DNA of 64,000 bases, from positions 23,835,659-23,899,658 of the forward strand of contig CM072811.1 in assembly GCA_037013495.1 (NCBI GenBank), in the 5' to 3' direction. The stretch is from Hippophae tibetana. Lineage: Eukaryota > Streptophyta > Magnoliopsida > Rosales > Elaeagnaceae. Below the pieces are notes generated by a model. It saw nothing but the letters and a program-made list of their open reading frames with translations. It made no database searches and was not told the DNA's origin. Shown here piece after piece: positions 50,385-63,900 of the stretch (its first letter is position 1; each line of letters begins with the position of its first letter). Position numbers and translations under genes: made by a program.

Positions 50385-51470
50385 TAAAGATAATTTTGGT
50401 TTTGTGAACTAAATATTAAATCTAACAACTAAAAATTAATAAAGATAAAAACAAAATATAAAGGTTATGATAAAGATTCGAATAAAAGAATAATTGCAGG
50501 ATCATTCTCTACCACTAGCATGCATTGCAAATTAATAAAAACATATTTTAATCTTATATCCTTTTGATTATACTAACTTAGAAAAAATCACAAACGCGAA
50601 ATTCTCCACCTCTTCTTACCTATTTGTTGAATTAAACAAGCTTTTAATCCAAACTCTTTTTATTAGTTAACTTAAAATAAGCTCTCTAAATTTAATCAAT
50701 CAAAAATATTGAATTTTAAGAAACAAATTGGATCAAGTTATAGACACAAGCTCAATTTAATTATCTTGAGTATTAATTCTCATTGTAAATAATTTATTAC
50801 TAATTATTTAAATTGATTAAGCAATTATGTACCCAATCAACTAAATTAATTAATTATGAATTAATTTGATTATTTGATTGTACACTTAAATAATCAAGAA
50901 AATTCATACAAAGATTAAAACTAAGAATTAATATATAATAAAAAAGAATAGATAAATAGAATATTACAAATCTTATTAAATATTACAATCCATATCTAGG
51001 GCTTTGAAATCACTCACAATCAATTATAAAATTAACTACTCATGTAAAACAATATATTCAAAAAAGTATTCGTGAAAACAATAAAAGAAACGAGAAGAAA
51101 TCTTAGGATTGATGTCTTTAATTTTGATCTACACTTCTTTTAATGGCCTCTTCAATCTTCTTCTTAATTCTTGCATCCAAATTTTATTATTCTAAATCTA
51201 TATTTTGATATTCTCCCTTTCATTCTATTTTATGGGGTGTTATTTTGTATTTAAAAGAGATGAAAATAAAATCCAAATGTAAATAGGATTGGTGGTATTT
51301 TGATGGAGATAAAATTAGTGTGCACAATATGTTAATAGAATGTAAATAGGATTGCTGGTATTTCGATGACTAAAAGGATAAGATAAGCTTCGATGGCTAA
51401 AAGGATAAGATAAGTTGTGAAATATATATACTTCCTTTCTAAGTTAATCTACCAATAAAATAAAAATCAT
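50385..51470 (+). repeat. Dispersed repeat, copy 2
   Basis: It matches 6165-7130 along its length in the same orientation, with substitutions and small gaps. A short inner segment (TAAAAGGATAAGATAAG) is itself doubled near 51370-51415. Confidence 0.6.
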
Positions 51471-51558
51471 AAAAAAATCCATAAAAATCCCAAAATAATA
51501 TAGAAAATCAATATTCTCCTAATAAATATAAAATAAATAATTTTAACTCATTATAACG

Positions 51559-51560
<2 letters not shown>

Positions 51561-51590
<30 letters not shown>
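51561..51590. repeat. TA microsatellite
   Basis: An uninterrupted run of TA dinucleotides, likely length-variable between individuals. Confidence 0.9.
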
Positions 51591-51593
<3 letters not shown>

Positions 51594-52769
51594 GAATTGA
51601 TATCTAAAAATGCGTATAAATATCATTTATCAAACTCTCCTATACCTACTCTTTGCTAATCCTTAAACAAAATCAACACTTATAATTGAGAGTATAAGTT
51701 TTCTGACATTTATCTCATAGACTTAAAAATATTATAGTTTAAAATTCTAATAAATGTTAGATATCATCTCTAGTCATCTCTTTGTTATCGCTACTGTACA
51801 ATAATCATGGTCAAAGTGTTTGTGATATAGTATCAATCAACAATAGTCAAATTATCTAACAAGTTGAAACATTATTCATCCCTAGAAATTATCAATATTT
51901 TTTTTAGAGTTGAACTGGATACTATATGTTTTTCTTTAAAATTGTATTTCCAATCACCAAAAGTATTCCTTAAAAGTAAAAGGTCTTTTATTTGGTTATT
52001 ATATAGCTATGTTTATTGGTTCAATCAAATGAAAGGGAAATAGGAGAAGCTAAAAGTTCATGAGTCTACGGAGTAAGAAATAGAAACCTATAAATAATAA
52101 TACTATTATAAGATCAATTATGTCAATAAAATAGGATCAAATTTTATTGTTTTGGACCCCAAACGTCATTATTGGTTTCTTTTCTTTTACGTCTACCACT
52201 TTCTTTTGGGAATAACAAGGCTATTTTTACAATTTTTTCAGCTTATCCCTTTATCATTATATTTTTTATTTTTTTGAATAATGGGGTACATATTGTAGCA
52301 TGAGTTGTTTTCTATATGTTGGGAATTTAATCGATTATCGCACAATGGACACTCTTGAATCTTATAATAATATTTTCATAGAATCCATTTTCTTTTTGTG
52401 CAACTTCATTTTTCTTGAACTATAGGATATAACCAATGTATTTGATTCAAATGATAAATATTTAGTACAAACAATCGGCTTATGTAGGCTCAAATTGGTT
52501 ATCTAAAAAGATTGTTCTTGAAAGAACAACAACATTAAGGGTAGGAAAATTTAGCCAAAGAATTTAATCATGTTACCTTAATAATATTTTAAGAAATACA
52601 TTTAGCACTCGCCTTGATAAACTTAAAAGAAAAGTTCTAACAAATTATTCTTATTAATTAAAAGTACAACAAAGTTTCAAAGGATTCACAACATTTTTCA
52701 CAAGTTCATGCATATAAATTACTTTATCATCAATTTAGCTATCATGCATGCAAGTGATGAGCACAACAT

Positions 52770-52800
52770 CAAGTTCCCGACAACGGCACCAAAAACTTGA
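52770..52800 (-). promoter_or_regulatory. Primer-binding-site-like motif of a Gypsy element
   Basis: On the minus strand it reads TTTTTGGTGCCGTTGTCGGG, close to the primer site beside 5' LTRs in plant Athila/Tat-type Gypsy elements. The LTR would lie to its right (52800 upward) and the body to its left; neither has a readable coding part. Confidence 0.45.
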
Positions 52801-53099
52801 CGAGACAAGATATATTTCTCTCTAAATCAGACCAAATAATTAAATCTTAAAATCTAATTTTTAGATTTAAGTTTGTAATAAAAAATAATATATTTTTTTC
52901 TAACATCCTTAATATAAAATCTTAAATAAAAAAATCAATTTATTTTATATAGATGTTTTACCTATTTAATATTTCGCAAGCATAACAACGTTATTATTAT
53001 ATCATATTTACGAACAACCAACCATGTTAAATTTAATCACAAAAAAATTAAACATAACATATAAGAATAAAACATAAAAAATAATTGTGAAGAATTCAT

Positions 53100-53840
53100 T
53101 TTAAAATTATACCTCAAAAGAATCCTTACAGAACTTTGATGCTAATTCTTTTGTTGGAAAACCTCCAAATCGATTTGCCCTGTAGAAAAACTCGTCTTCA
53201 ACTTCTAGCCAGGTCATGCGACCCGTTTTGACCCGATAAGAGGCCCGACGGTTTCTATCCATTCCAGCAACAAAATCTTGATTTCTTTTTATCAAAATTC
53301 TTAGAATTTGATTTCTAAGTGGTTCATGGTATTATTTTGAATCAAAAATGTCAAAATAAAAATAAGTTAATTAAAGAATTCTAATGTATGGCACAACAAA
53401 TTGGATTTATTTTCTTCATAGTTTTTCAAAGTTTCAATTCACAAGATCATTCAAATATCATTGTTGAAATTATTTATAATTTCCATACGCATAAAAAACC
53501 CAAATTTTTAGTTCCTTGGTGAAACAGAGTAAAACATTAGTGTTTTCAAAACGACTATGATACCAAATGTTGGATCATAATTCGATCCAAAAACATTTAG
53601 GAAACCGTATGAACAAAAATTTAAACACAACGGAAGCAAAAAAATGGATTGAAAACATACTTCTTGACATTGATCAAATTTCACCACTTACACATGAATT
53701 CTAATAGGTTTTTGATTGGATGCTTCTAAAACTTTTTTTGATATCACGATGGTGTAGAAAATAATTCATTGAAGATTAATTAAATTTTCTCTCAATTTTT
53801 AATACTGAGAACATTCAGAACAAATTTAGGGATTAAACTG

Positions 53841-53880
<40 letters not shown>
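53100..53880 (-). mobile_element. Probable LTR-element non-coding scrap
   Basis: At about 53553-53567 the minus strand reads TTTGGTATCATAG, a decayed tRNA-Met primer site, with TG-starting sequence (TGTTGGATC on the plus strand) to its right as in a Copia LTR. A GC-richer patch at 53107-53295 has a 62-codon minus frame that I do not recognise. A TA microsatellite occupies 53843-53875. Confidence 0.35.
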
Positions 53881-53881
<1 letters not shown>

Positions 53882-53883
53882 CA

Positions 53884-54010
53884 TTTCAAGTGCTTTGTCT
53901 ATCAAAGAGCAAATGAACGTGCATTTAAGGGGTTACAAATCTAGGTACGTCTCAAGTGCTTTGTCCATCAAAGAGCAAATGAACTCGCATTTAAGGGGTT
54001 GCAAATCATG
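53884..54010. repeat. Tandem repeat, two units of 67 bases
   Basis: Units beginning TTCAAGTGCTTTGTC at 53884 and CTCAAGTGCTTTGTC at 53951 share most of their length, including GAGCAAATGAAC and GCATTTAAGGGGTT. They end at the start of a 66-codon frame. Confidence 0.8.
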
Positions 54011-54660
54011 GATTATGGAGTGATGGAAGTTATAGAGCAACTTTTGACAACTACTCGGTTGGTTACCGAGCAGTTTGAAGAGAAAAAACCAACACCAAGT
54101 TCATTGTCTCCTGATGTATCACAATATCACAATCTTTGGGGAATAGAATTGTCAAAATTTCTTAATCTGTTGAACTGTCATGGGTTTCCCGCTCCTTGAC
54201 AGTTCCAATTGAGTATCACTAATCAATTGGGAGCCGTTTATGGCCGGCTTCCTCCACCAATTCAGTTGCTGCAACACTTGAATTAACCCTTAACTTGGTC
54301 TTCTTTTATCATCAACATAAAAAAGAAAAATCACGTGCTCCTAAGCTTCCATCAAATATTCTCATATAAGGGCCCATGTGAATCACCTTGCCCACATTGC
54401 CTTGCTAGTTGTTTAAATAATAGAAGGTTGTTTTTTTTTCTTGCCTGAGCTATCAGAGTTCCCATTATGGGACCCAACCTTGAAGCCAGACCTTCAAGTC
54501 TCACCGGTGAAGAGGAGAAATCAACAATGGGATTATAATGAATTAAAATTGCCTCTGATAGTTTATCTCTTTAATACCCCTTTGTTATTTTGTTGGCCGA
54601 GAGGAATAATTCACCAAATTGGATGAGTCACCCCAGTCATTAAATGACATAGTGTCACCT
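53999..54660 (+). other. Coding-like patch, unidentified
   Basis: Two short + strand frames (54008-54199, with MDYGVMEVIEQLL and HNLWGIELSKFLNLLNCHGF; 54441-54626, with MPELSEFPLWDP) have protein-like composition and sit in GC-richer DNA. I do not recognise either. They may be exons of a decayed gene or pieces of a repeat. Confidence 0.25.
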
Positions 54661-57050
54661 TCATTTGCCACGTTGGCAATGAGCTGAGTGAACTGGGAAT
54701 TAAATAGATCCCTTTAATTTATATTTAGTTTTAAAAATATATTATTAATTTTTATATATATATAAAATAATAAATAAAGAGATATCAGAACATGTGTATA
54801 TGTCGTTATTACCATCCAAAAATATCTCAAGCGCCCTTTGGTTTGAATTTTGAAAACTCTCTTTCCTTGCGTTTCCGGCCACCACCAAAAGCACTGTTTG
54901 TTTTGTCGAGCACCTCATTAATGCCGCCTAACATTGGACCATCTCGCCTTTTAAAATTATGACGCAGTCCTTGGCATCTAGCTCTCATCTATCTAATTAC
55001 CATAGCCAAACTAGATACCTCCTACCCTCGAGATGTTTTGCTGCTGGAATTTGGCATTACCATAGCCATCCAGTTGCTATTGCAGCTAGATTTAACACGA
55101 GATAAGGCGGTCTCAACATAGTAATTTTTATTTATATAGCTATATATTTAATAAAATTTGCACGTGAAAAATTTGACTGGTATTTTTACATAATTTAACC
55201 TATTTTTAATTATAAAATTATGTGTTTCTATTTTTTTTATTTGAAATTAAAAATATGTTATTTTGGGGGACTGTAAGTCCAAAAATCACAGGGAAAAGAA
55301 GAAATTGATTTATTTTTTTTAAATTTGAGTACTGTATAGAAGACGTTTACATATTATAGATATTAAAATAAAATTATTTTAATTGATAAAATATAGATAC
55401 CATCAAATAAAAACCCTACTTTATTCTTGTTATCTCTATTTATTTGTTCAAGTTAATTTCGTTAAATTATATCATTTTTTTCTTTATTAATTGATTATTT
55501 TTTCTTTCCTTTAAATGTAAAACTAGTGAAAAAGTTAGTTTTATTGTTTTACTACATCTAATACCACAAATAATACAAATATTTAATACCATCCATAATA
55601 TTTATTACAAAATAACTAAAACTTGTATTATATGGGAGAGTTGCCACAAAAGCCTTCCAAATTATGAAGATGATGTGATTTAGTTTTTAAATTTTAAAAA
55701 ATATTTTTTAATCCTTTAAATTTGATAAAAATGACTAATTAAAAATAAATAATATTATTTTAATAGTGTTAACAATTCCACGACTCTAATGTTCTCTTTG
55801 ACAACGTGGAATTCTATGTTCAAATTATAAAGAATAAACATGGTAATTAAGTAATAACTCAAATATAATATAATCATACAATTTTGACAAGTATAAAAAC
55901 AATGATGTAATTGTTAAAGAATCCACCTCAAATCCTAAATTTTTACAGTGCCATCCTTAAAATTAGAATACATCCAGTTCCAATCACATTGAAATCCCAC
56001 TACCATCACATTATTTGTATCTGAGTCATAACTCATAACCTAACAAAGCCCAACAACTGATTGTTAGAAAAAGATGCAATTTCAATACTTATATTTTGCT
56101 AATTGTTCAACAACAAAACAAATTTATCTGCATTAAATAAGTATCAAAGAAGATGGGAAAAAGAGTCTCTAATCACATTTGTCATACTTGCAAGTAAAAT
56201 CCAACTTTATTTACAGTATACTTCTTATTTCTGTTTAAAAAAAAGTTCCACACTTGATTTAGGTAGATCATATAACTTCATTCTTATTACATTATTTATC
56301 TTTTAAGTAATGCAGTCCAACATTAAGTATCAATCAAAAGTAGGCCTATCATGTAATTTATTTTTTAAAGATTACTTACTCACGAGAAAACAGAGCAAGC
56401 ACCCATTGCATGTTTTATTTAAGTAAACCTGATTTATGTCGCCAAGTCCACCCTCAACATATCCAAACAAAAGATACTCAGTTGCTACGTACGCCTATTA
56501 GGGCTATACATGAGAATTTGTTCATACTCACCATACTGTTGCTATTACTTTTCCTCTATTGATCTGACCATAACCAACTTTAGATGGTACTTACAGGAAA
56601 AGAAAATGATCATCTGCATTTTAGTTTAATGAAAAGAAACATAATGAGATATTTGAATTAAACATAAGCATTAAAATAAAAAGCACATCCAAAAAAATTT
56701 CATTCCAAAGAAAGATGGAGCAAGTCAATAGCTCTAGTTTACAAGAATAAATTTAAATACTTCAGAGTATGATAAACCCAAATATGACCAACCATGATAT
56801 CCATATGAAAGTAGTAAAAAGATTAATATGAAACTTGATTTGATTATAGACTTTATAGTTCCAACATAACATTTGTTACATGATTCAAAAAATAGAACAT
56901 AACATCTATAAAGACTAACGATGAAGTATAGCAATCAAATGGAAGGGGAATTTGATGCTTCAATATTTTCAGAATTTATGCAGGAGAAATATTCTTAAAA
57001 CCATAAAAGACCTTAACTAAAAAAAGAAAAACCCTCATTTGTTCATAAAA
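54661..57050. other. AT-rich DNA with one GC-richer patch
   Basis: No coding frame supported. The patch 54830-55110 is clearly richer in C and G than its surroundings and repeats ATTACCATAGCC twice (near 54998 and 55055). Its origin is unknown. Confidence 0.35.
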
Positions 57051-57214
57051 TAGAACCAGTACTAGGCCAATCACCAGGCACCAACGCACCAACGTATCAC
57101 CCCAACGAACCAACACCAACACCAGGCGACTACACATTCCAAAAACATACCAAGAGTCATTTATAAAAGAAAAGATGAGTTGATGTTACCAGAAAGATTC
57201 AAGCAGTGGTCAAG

Positions 57215-57432
57215 GAACTATTATGATGAGAGTGGAACAGAGGTTGAAACACGTTATAAGAGTGGAACAGATGTTGGAACAGATGTTGGAACACAGTACG
57301 AGCGTGGAACAGAGGCTGGAACATAGCGACGCGAGAGTGATCCAAAGGTTGGAACATGATGGCACGAGAGTGGAATGCGCCACGAGGCTAGAACGTGGTA
57401 CTAGGTTTTCGCGAGAGCAAGGGGAGGGATAA
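57215..57432. repeat. GC-richer minisatellite of GTGGAACAGAGGTTGGAACA-like units
   Basis: Degenerate units of roughly 18-36 bases, built on GTGGAACAG and GTTGGAACA, fill this stretch. Read on the + strand they give a VEQRLEH-like repeating peptide with no stop, which is probably a by-product of the unit length. The flank 57060-57130 holds ACCAACG/ACCAACAC short repeats. Confidence 0.6.
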
Positions 57433-58724
57433 TGAGATATTTATTTTGGAAAAACTAAATAATGTTATTTTAATTATATTTTTATTAAAATATTTTATAA
57501 AAATGAATCTATTTGTGCCAGCTAAAAATCATCAGATTTATGATATTATAAATGAGGTAGCGTGATAGATTGATTATGACGTAGTATATGCACAAATAAG
57601 TTTTGTTTTGATCATAAAATAATGACAACTTATGATCCCAAAGTTACGGTAAACAACATTTTACTTTTTTTCTTTACACCAAGTTTCTTGGTATGAATTG
57701 AACACCATAATAGACGAATTAGAATGCGTTTGGACATAGGGTAGAAAAATGTTTTGGGAAGAAAAATTAAAGCATTTTTTATTATCGTGGAAATTATTTA
57801 AGCACTTTTAGTTTTTTTTTTAAGACAAATAACCTTCCTTAATTCTCAAAGAAACACTTATCTGAACTATGTGAGACCTACAATTAACAATTAATTTGTG
57901 GTCAAAATTTTAACCTTTATACTTGTTTTGTTTTCATTTATTTACTATAGTAAAAAATCAAAACTCATTAATTATGTATTGTTTTAGTAATTATAAGAAT
58001 AAAAATAATTTTAATTGTGTTTTATTTTATTGGGATAAATAATCTTTGAGGTATGGGCAAAATATCTCATTTTATGTAAATATCGTAAGTCAAAACAATA
58101 TGAATAGAATTTGTCACATAGCAAAACTGCAAAACAACAATACATAGAAGATTTTATTTTATTTCATTTTCATTTTCTTTGAAAGGGATGGAATCCCTTT
58201 GCCGTTTTTTCATTTCCCCAAAATTTTATACATGTATACACTCAAATTAATATATATGTTATTTATAATTAATAATAAAATAAATAAAAATCAATAATTA
58301 AGTATTTATAATTAAGAATAAAATTGATAAAAATTAACCGCTATTAATTAAAATATAGATTTTAAATATAAAAAATATCGATTTATTAATAATACTCATT
58401 GATCCATAAATCATTAATCTTAAATCTAAAACTAATTATGCTAAAACTATGCATTTGAATTATTTAGCATATTATTTTTATATTTTTTATTATTAAGCGT
58501 AAATATCAATTATATTGAATCTTTTATTCTAGAACTACTAGTTACCTTATTATTAGATTAATTAATCTATTATATTAATTTTATTAAAAGTATTACAATT
58601 GTTTAATACTTTTAGTTTTAATTCTATATAATCTTTTTTTTTTCTTGTATTTTATTTAACTTTTGAATAATAAAAACACTAGCTTCTTTTTCTTATCTCT
58701 AAAATTGTGCTCTTAAATTCTACA
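57433..58724. other. AT-rich DNA before the Copia remnant
   Basis: Sequence such as GCGTTTGGACATAGGG near 57725 is the kind often seen at MITE ends, but no matched partner was found. The right part probably includes the 5' LTR of the Copia remnant (ending TTCTACA at about 58722). Confidence 0.35.
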
Positions 58725-60921
58725 TGATATCAGAACTATAAATATCATACACAAAAAAATTGGCAATAATATTTGTACGCTCGTAGATGTTCAATTCGTA
58801 CTTTATTGATCGCTATGAGTTTTTCATTGTTCTATTCAATTGGAAAATTTCAATTTGTCTAACGTTTGAACATTCTTTCTTAATTTGTAAGTTGATTGTT
58901 ATTTGTTGGTTCGTTTGAAATTTTTGGATTTTTACAATCTGTTTTTATTTCCATAATGGCTAGAGGTAAGGATGATTCACTTCAGATAATTGTTGTGCAG
59001 TTAGATGAGAAGAATTACTCTTATTGGAGTTATATGATGAAAAAAATTGAAGGGTAAAAAGATGTGGGGTTTTGTTACTGGTACCTACAAAACCTATAGT
59101 TATGAAAACTTAGAAGTATGCAGATTTGTTTGAAGCATGGGATGCAGCTAATTCAAAAAATATAACTTTGATTAATAATTTTATGATACATGAATTGGTA
59201 CCTTTGGACTGTCACTATTCTTGTTTTGGTATCCTTTTTTACTTCTATTATCAATTAAGACACTTGAAATAACTCTATTTAGGTTACCATTACATTTTTT
59301 GCACAAATTTAACAATATGTATCATTCGGTAGAATGTCCTTTGGCGAAGTATGAGAATGCAAAGGATGTTTGGGGTCATTTAGCTAAACTATACATACAG
59401 TCTAATTTTGCAAAGCAATATCAATTAGAATATGATACTTGAACCCTAGAACAAAAGAATCTGAGTAGTCAAGAATTTATATTAACTATGACAGATCTAT
59501 GGGATCAATTAGCACTCACGAAGTCATCAAAATTGCAAGCTTTTACACCTTATATTTCCTATAAAGAATAGCAATGATTGAATCAATTTTTAATGGCTCT
59601 TCGTGATGATTTTGAAGGACATCGTGGAAGCATTTTACATGATAATTTACCTCCTTTTATTGATTCAATAGTTAGTGAATTATTGACTAATGAGATACGT
59701 TTTAAATCATAGGCTAGGAAGGGAATTTTCCTTGCACCTAACCCATCTATCTTAATGACACATCCAAGAACACCTTTTAGCAAGCAGAATGTAAATTCTT
59801 TGAGAGCTACATCTAATGAATGTACATTTTGTAAGCATAAGGGTCACTAGAAAGCTCAATGCCCTAAGCTGAATAGGCCAATCATTAACAGAGAGTTGGA
59901 AATCCATCACAGCAATAACAGTTGCCTTATAGGCCACCTCAATTAATATTATAATGTTTTCACCACCATTAGACCCAATCATGCTTGATTAGTTTCAGAA
60001 GTTCCTTGCAACACAGTCATATATTATGTATGTTTCCTCTCATATAAGTTTGTCACCTTCTAATTCTTCTTGTTTCTCTTCTTCCTTGTTGGTCTCAAAC
60101 TTTGGCACATTTCACCATATGTCACATCATTTTCATCATTTGTATCTTTATCTACCAAACCTTATGTGTCAGTTATGACTGTTAATGGTACTCAATACCT
60201 TCAACAAGTATTGGTTCTGTTGCTATACCTAGTATGTCTCTCAAAAATGTCTAGTCTTACTTTAAATCTTATTTTCGTTAGTCAATTGTGTCATTTTGGG
60301 TAATTAGTCTTCTTTTTTTCTATTGATTGTTATGTAAATGATCCATGATATTTCATCTTTTTTATTTGAGTCCTTCATCCTCGAGTTTTTATTTGTGGCA
60401 TTTTTATCTTGGTCATGTTTCTACATCTCGTTTAAAATATTTAGTTTTTACATAAGTAGTAGAAGATTTAAAAACTCATGATATTTAGTTTTGACATGAT
60501 TCATTATGATGTATGCAGATCTTCTCCTTAGACTACAAAAGGGAGTTCTATTATTATGTTTCTTTTATTGATTATTACACTCATTATTATGAGATTTATC
60601 TTATGTAGCATCATTATGATTTTTTTCTATTTACAATTTTTTTAGGCTTTGTTGAAACTCAACATTCTACTATCATCAAATATTTTTGGTGTGATTTTGG
60701 TGTGGAGCATACATCTAAGTCTTTTACTGAACTGCTTTCCTTATATGGTACTATCCACCAAACTTCTTGTACATACATTCTTGAGAAAAATGGTACTACT
60801 GAAAGGAAACATAGACACATTGTTGAAACTACTTGCTCTCCTTTATTTTTTGCACATGTTTCAAGTGAGTTTTGTAGAGAAGCAATCCTTACTACTACCT
60901 ATTTGATTAATAAAAGTATAA
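58725..60921 (+). mobile_element. Ty1/Copia remnant: gag, zinc knuckle, integrase
   Basis: A decayed primer site (TGATATCAGA, about 58724) is followed by gag (MARGKDDSLQIIVVQLDEKNYSYW, from about 58956), a gag middle (59330-59440, YENAKDVWGHLAKLY), a CxxC zinc-knuckle patch (about 59820-59870) and integrase core wording (60700-60920, TSCTYILEKNGTTERKHRHIVET). It is broken in many places and interrupted on the right by the Gypsy at 60922. Confidence 0.85.
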
Positions 60922-63900
60922 TGTTACGTCCCACTCAAATTGTCCCACAAAATCCAAATAAATGGTGGTTGCCTAAAGGGATCTAGAATTTTCTACACGA
61001 GAAGGTTCTAGAGTGGCCTAGAGATGTCTAGAATATGCTAGAATTGGATAGACTCAAATCAAGCTTTGAAGACCCTAGAATGTTCTAGAGCACGCTGGAG
61101 GGTGCTAGAATGGGATGGAATATTCTAGAACATGTCAGATGGTTCACGAAGGATGTAGAAGCCACTGGAAGCTTACGGAACATCCTAGAACTTGCATGAA
61201 GGAGCTAGACAAACTTAGAAGACTCTAGAGTTGGCTAGAATGTCCTAGAACCTTGTGGCATTGGCCGCGAGAACTAGCATAACCTCTGTCATTAAAGCTA
61301 AGAGGATGGATATTCCCAAGCCTAAGATCTTCAATGGTGTTAGGAATGCTAGGAAAGTTGAGAACTTCCTATGGGGGCTGGAACAATACTTTGAGGCTAT
61401 TGACATAACGGACCATGCCAGCAAGATCCGAACTACTGCCATGTATTTGTCTGACACTGCTATGTTGTGATGGAGATGGAGGCATAGAGATGGGCAACGA
61501 TGGATGTGCACAATTGAAACCTTTGATGATTTCAAAAGGGAGTTCAAAATGCAGTTCTTCCCTGTAAATGCTGAAGAAGAGGCAATGGGCTGATTACGAC
61601 GGTTAAAGCAAACAGGTAGCATAAGGGATTATGTGAAGGAATTCACAACCTTGCTGCTTGAAGTCCCAGACACATCAGACAAGGATGCCTTATTCTTATT
61701 CATGGATGGTCTCCAATATTGGGCTAACCTCGAGCTCAAGCGACGTGGTGTCCAAGACCTATCTTCAACCATTGCAATTGTAGAAAGCTTTATCGATTTC
61801 TCCACAAATAGAGAGAGCTCAAAAGCCCCAGATAAAAAGTTTGGTGGAGGCCAAGCCAAAAGTCAAGGCTCCAAAATTCATAAAGATGGCTCCTTATTCA
61901 AATCACGAGATAAAGGGAAAGAAAAGAAGGATTATGGTGCCTCGAAGCCCCGTGTGACGTGCTTCATATGCGACGGACTGCATTGGGCACGTGAATGTCC
62001 GAAAAGGAAGGCCTTGAGTGCCTTAGTTGCTTCCACTCATGACCAGGATGGAGGCGAGTCGGACGAAGGTGCAAAGATGGGTTCTTTGCGCTTACTTGGT
62101 GCATTGTAGAGTGCCTTAAAGACCCCCAAAGGCTTGATGTACGTAGGTGCAACCATCAACGGGAAGGTCACCAAGGCTTTGGTCGGCATAGTTTCATCTC
62201 ACAAATTTGTTTCAGTAGAGGAAGCAAAGAGACTCGGCCTGAAGGTAGTCCATGGAGAGGGATCTCGCAAAGTAGTTAACTCGACAGCACTACCATTGCA
62301 TGGAGTTTCTCGTGGAGTTAAGGTCAGTCTTGGTGCTTGGACTGGCCAAGTGGACTTATCAGTGGCGCCCATGGATGACTTCTCTGTTGTATTCGGCATG
62401 GAGTTCTTGGACCAGGTTAGAGCTTTCTTGGTGCCATGCTCAAACTCTATATGCATCATGGATGGTTCAAAGGCATGTGTGGTACCGACGGAGAGGACCA
62501 CAAGACCTACTACCCAAGCTCTCTCAACGCTTCAATTCAAGAAGGGATTGAAGAGGGACGAAGACAGTTACTTGGCCATCTTAAAGGAATACGATGATGA
62601 AGAGGCGTCACCAAAGCCAAGTTTTCCAACGAAAGTGCAAGCTGTCCTAGATAAGTTCCAGGATGTAATGCCTGAGGCATTGCCCAAATGGTTACCTCCA
62701 AGGAGGGAGGTAGACCACAAAATTGAGTTGGAACCCAACACCAGGCCACCAGCAATGAGCCCTTATCGAATGGCGAACTCAGAGTTGGCAGAATTGTGGA
62801 AGCAACTCAATGAATTGCTGGATGCTAGCTTCATAAGGCCCTCTAAAGCCCCATTTGGTACCCCGGTTCTCTTTTAGAAGACGAAGGATGGCTCGCTACG
62901 GATGTACATTGACTATCGGGCTCTAAATAAGATCACAGTCAAGAACAAGTATCCTATCCCACTTATTGCTGATTTGTTTGATCAATTGGGGAATGCTAGA
63001 TACTTCACAAAATTGGACTTGCGATCAAGATACTACCAGGTACGCATAGCCAAAGGGGATGAGCCCAAGACCACATGTGTGACCAGGTACGATGCCTATG
63101 AGTTCCTTGTCATGCCATTTGGTCTCACAAATGCACCAGCCACCTTCTGCACTCTGATGAACAAGATTTTCCATCGCTACCTCGATCGGTTCATGATAGT
63201 ATATCTTGATGACATCGTGATATATAGCCGGACTTTGGAAGAACATCTAGAGCATTTGAAGAAGGTGTTCGAGGTCCTGAGGGAAAATGAGCTATATGTC
63301 AAGAAAGAGAAATGTTCCTTTGCCCAAGATGAGGTGATGTTCTTGGGGCAAAGGATAAAGGATGGGAAATTGATGATGGATGGAGCTAAGGTGGAATCCA
63401 TCCAAGAATGGGAACCTCCTGCCAAGGTTCCCGAGTTAAGATCTTTCCTTGGACTGGTGAACTATTACAGAAGGAGCTAGACCGTCAAATTGTCCCACAA
63501 AATCCAAATAAATGGTGGTTGCCTAAAGGGATCTAGACTTTTCTACACGAGAAGGTTCTAGAGTGGCCTAGAGATGTCTAGAATAAGCTAGAGTTGGATG
63601 GACTCAACTCAAGCTTTGAAGACCCTAGAATGTTCTAGAGCACGTTGGAGGGTGCTAGAATGGGTTGGAATATTCTAGAACATACTGGATGGTTCACGAA
63701 GGATGTAGAAGCCGCTGGAAGCTTATGGAGCATCCTAGAACTTGTATGAAGGAGCTAGACAAACCTAGAAGGCTCTAGAGTTGGCTAGAAGGTCCTAGAA
63801 CCTTGTGGCATATTGTACATAAAACTAGAACACTCTTATATATTCTAGAACTAGAAGGATCGACAAAGATATGGCATAGTCTTAAGCTTTAGCCACACTA

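Noticed and set aside
56103-56306. 67-codon frame as a host gene
   Set aside because: No recognisable motif and AT-driven composition; no splice or homology support.
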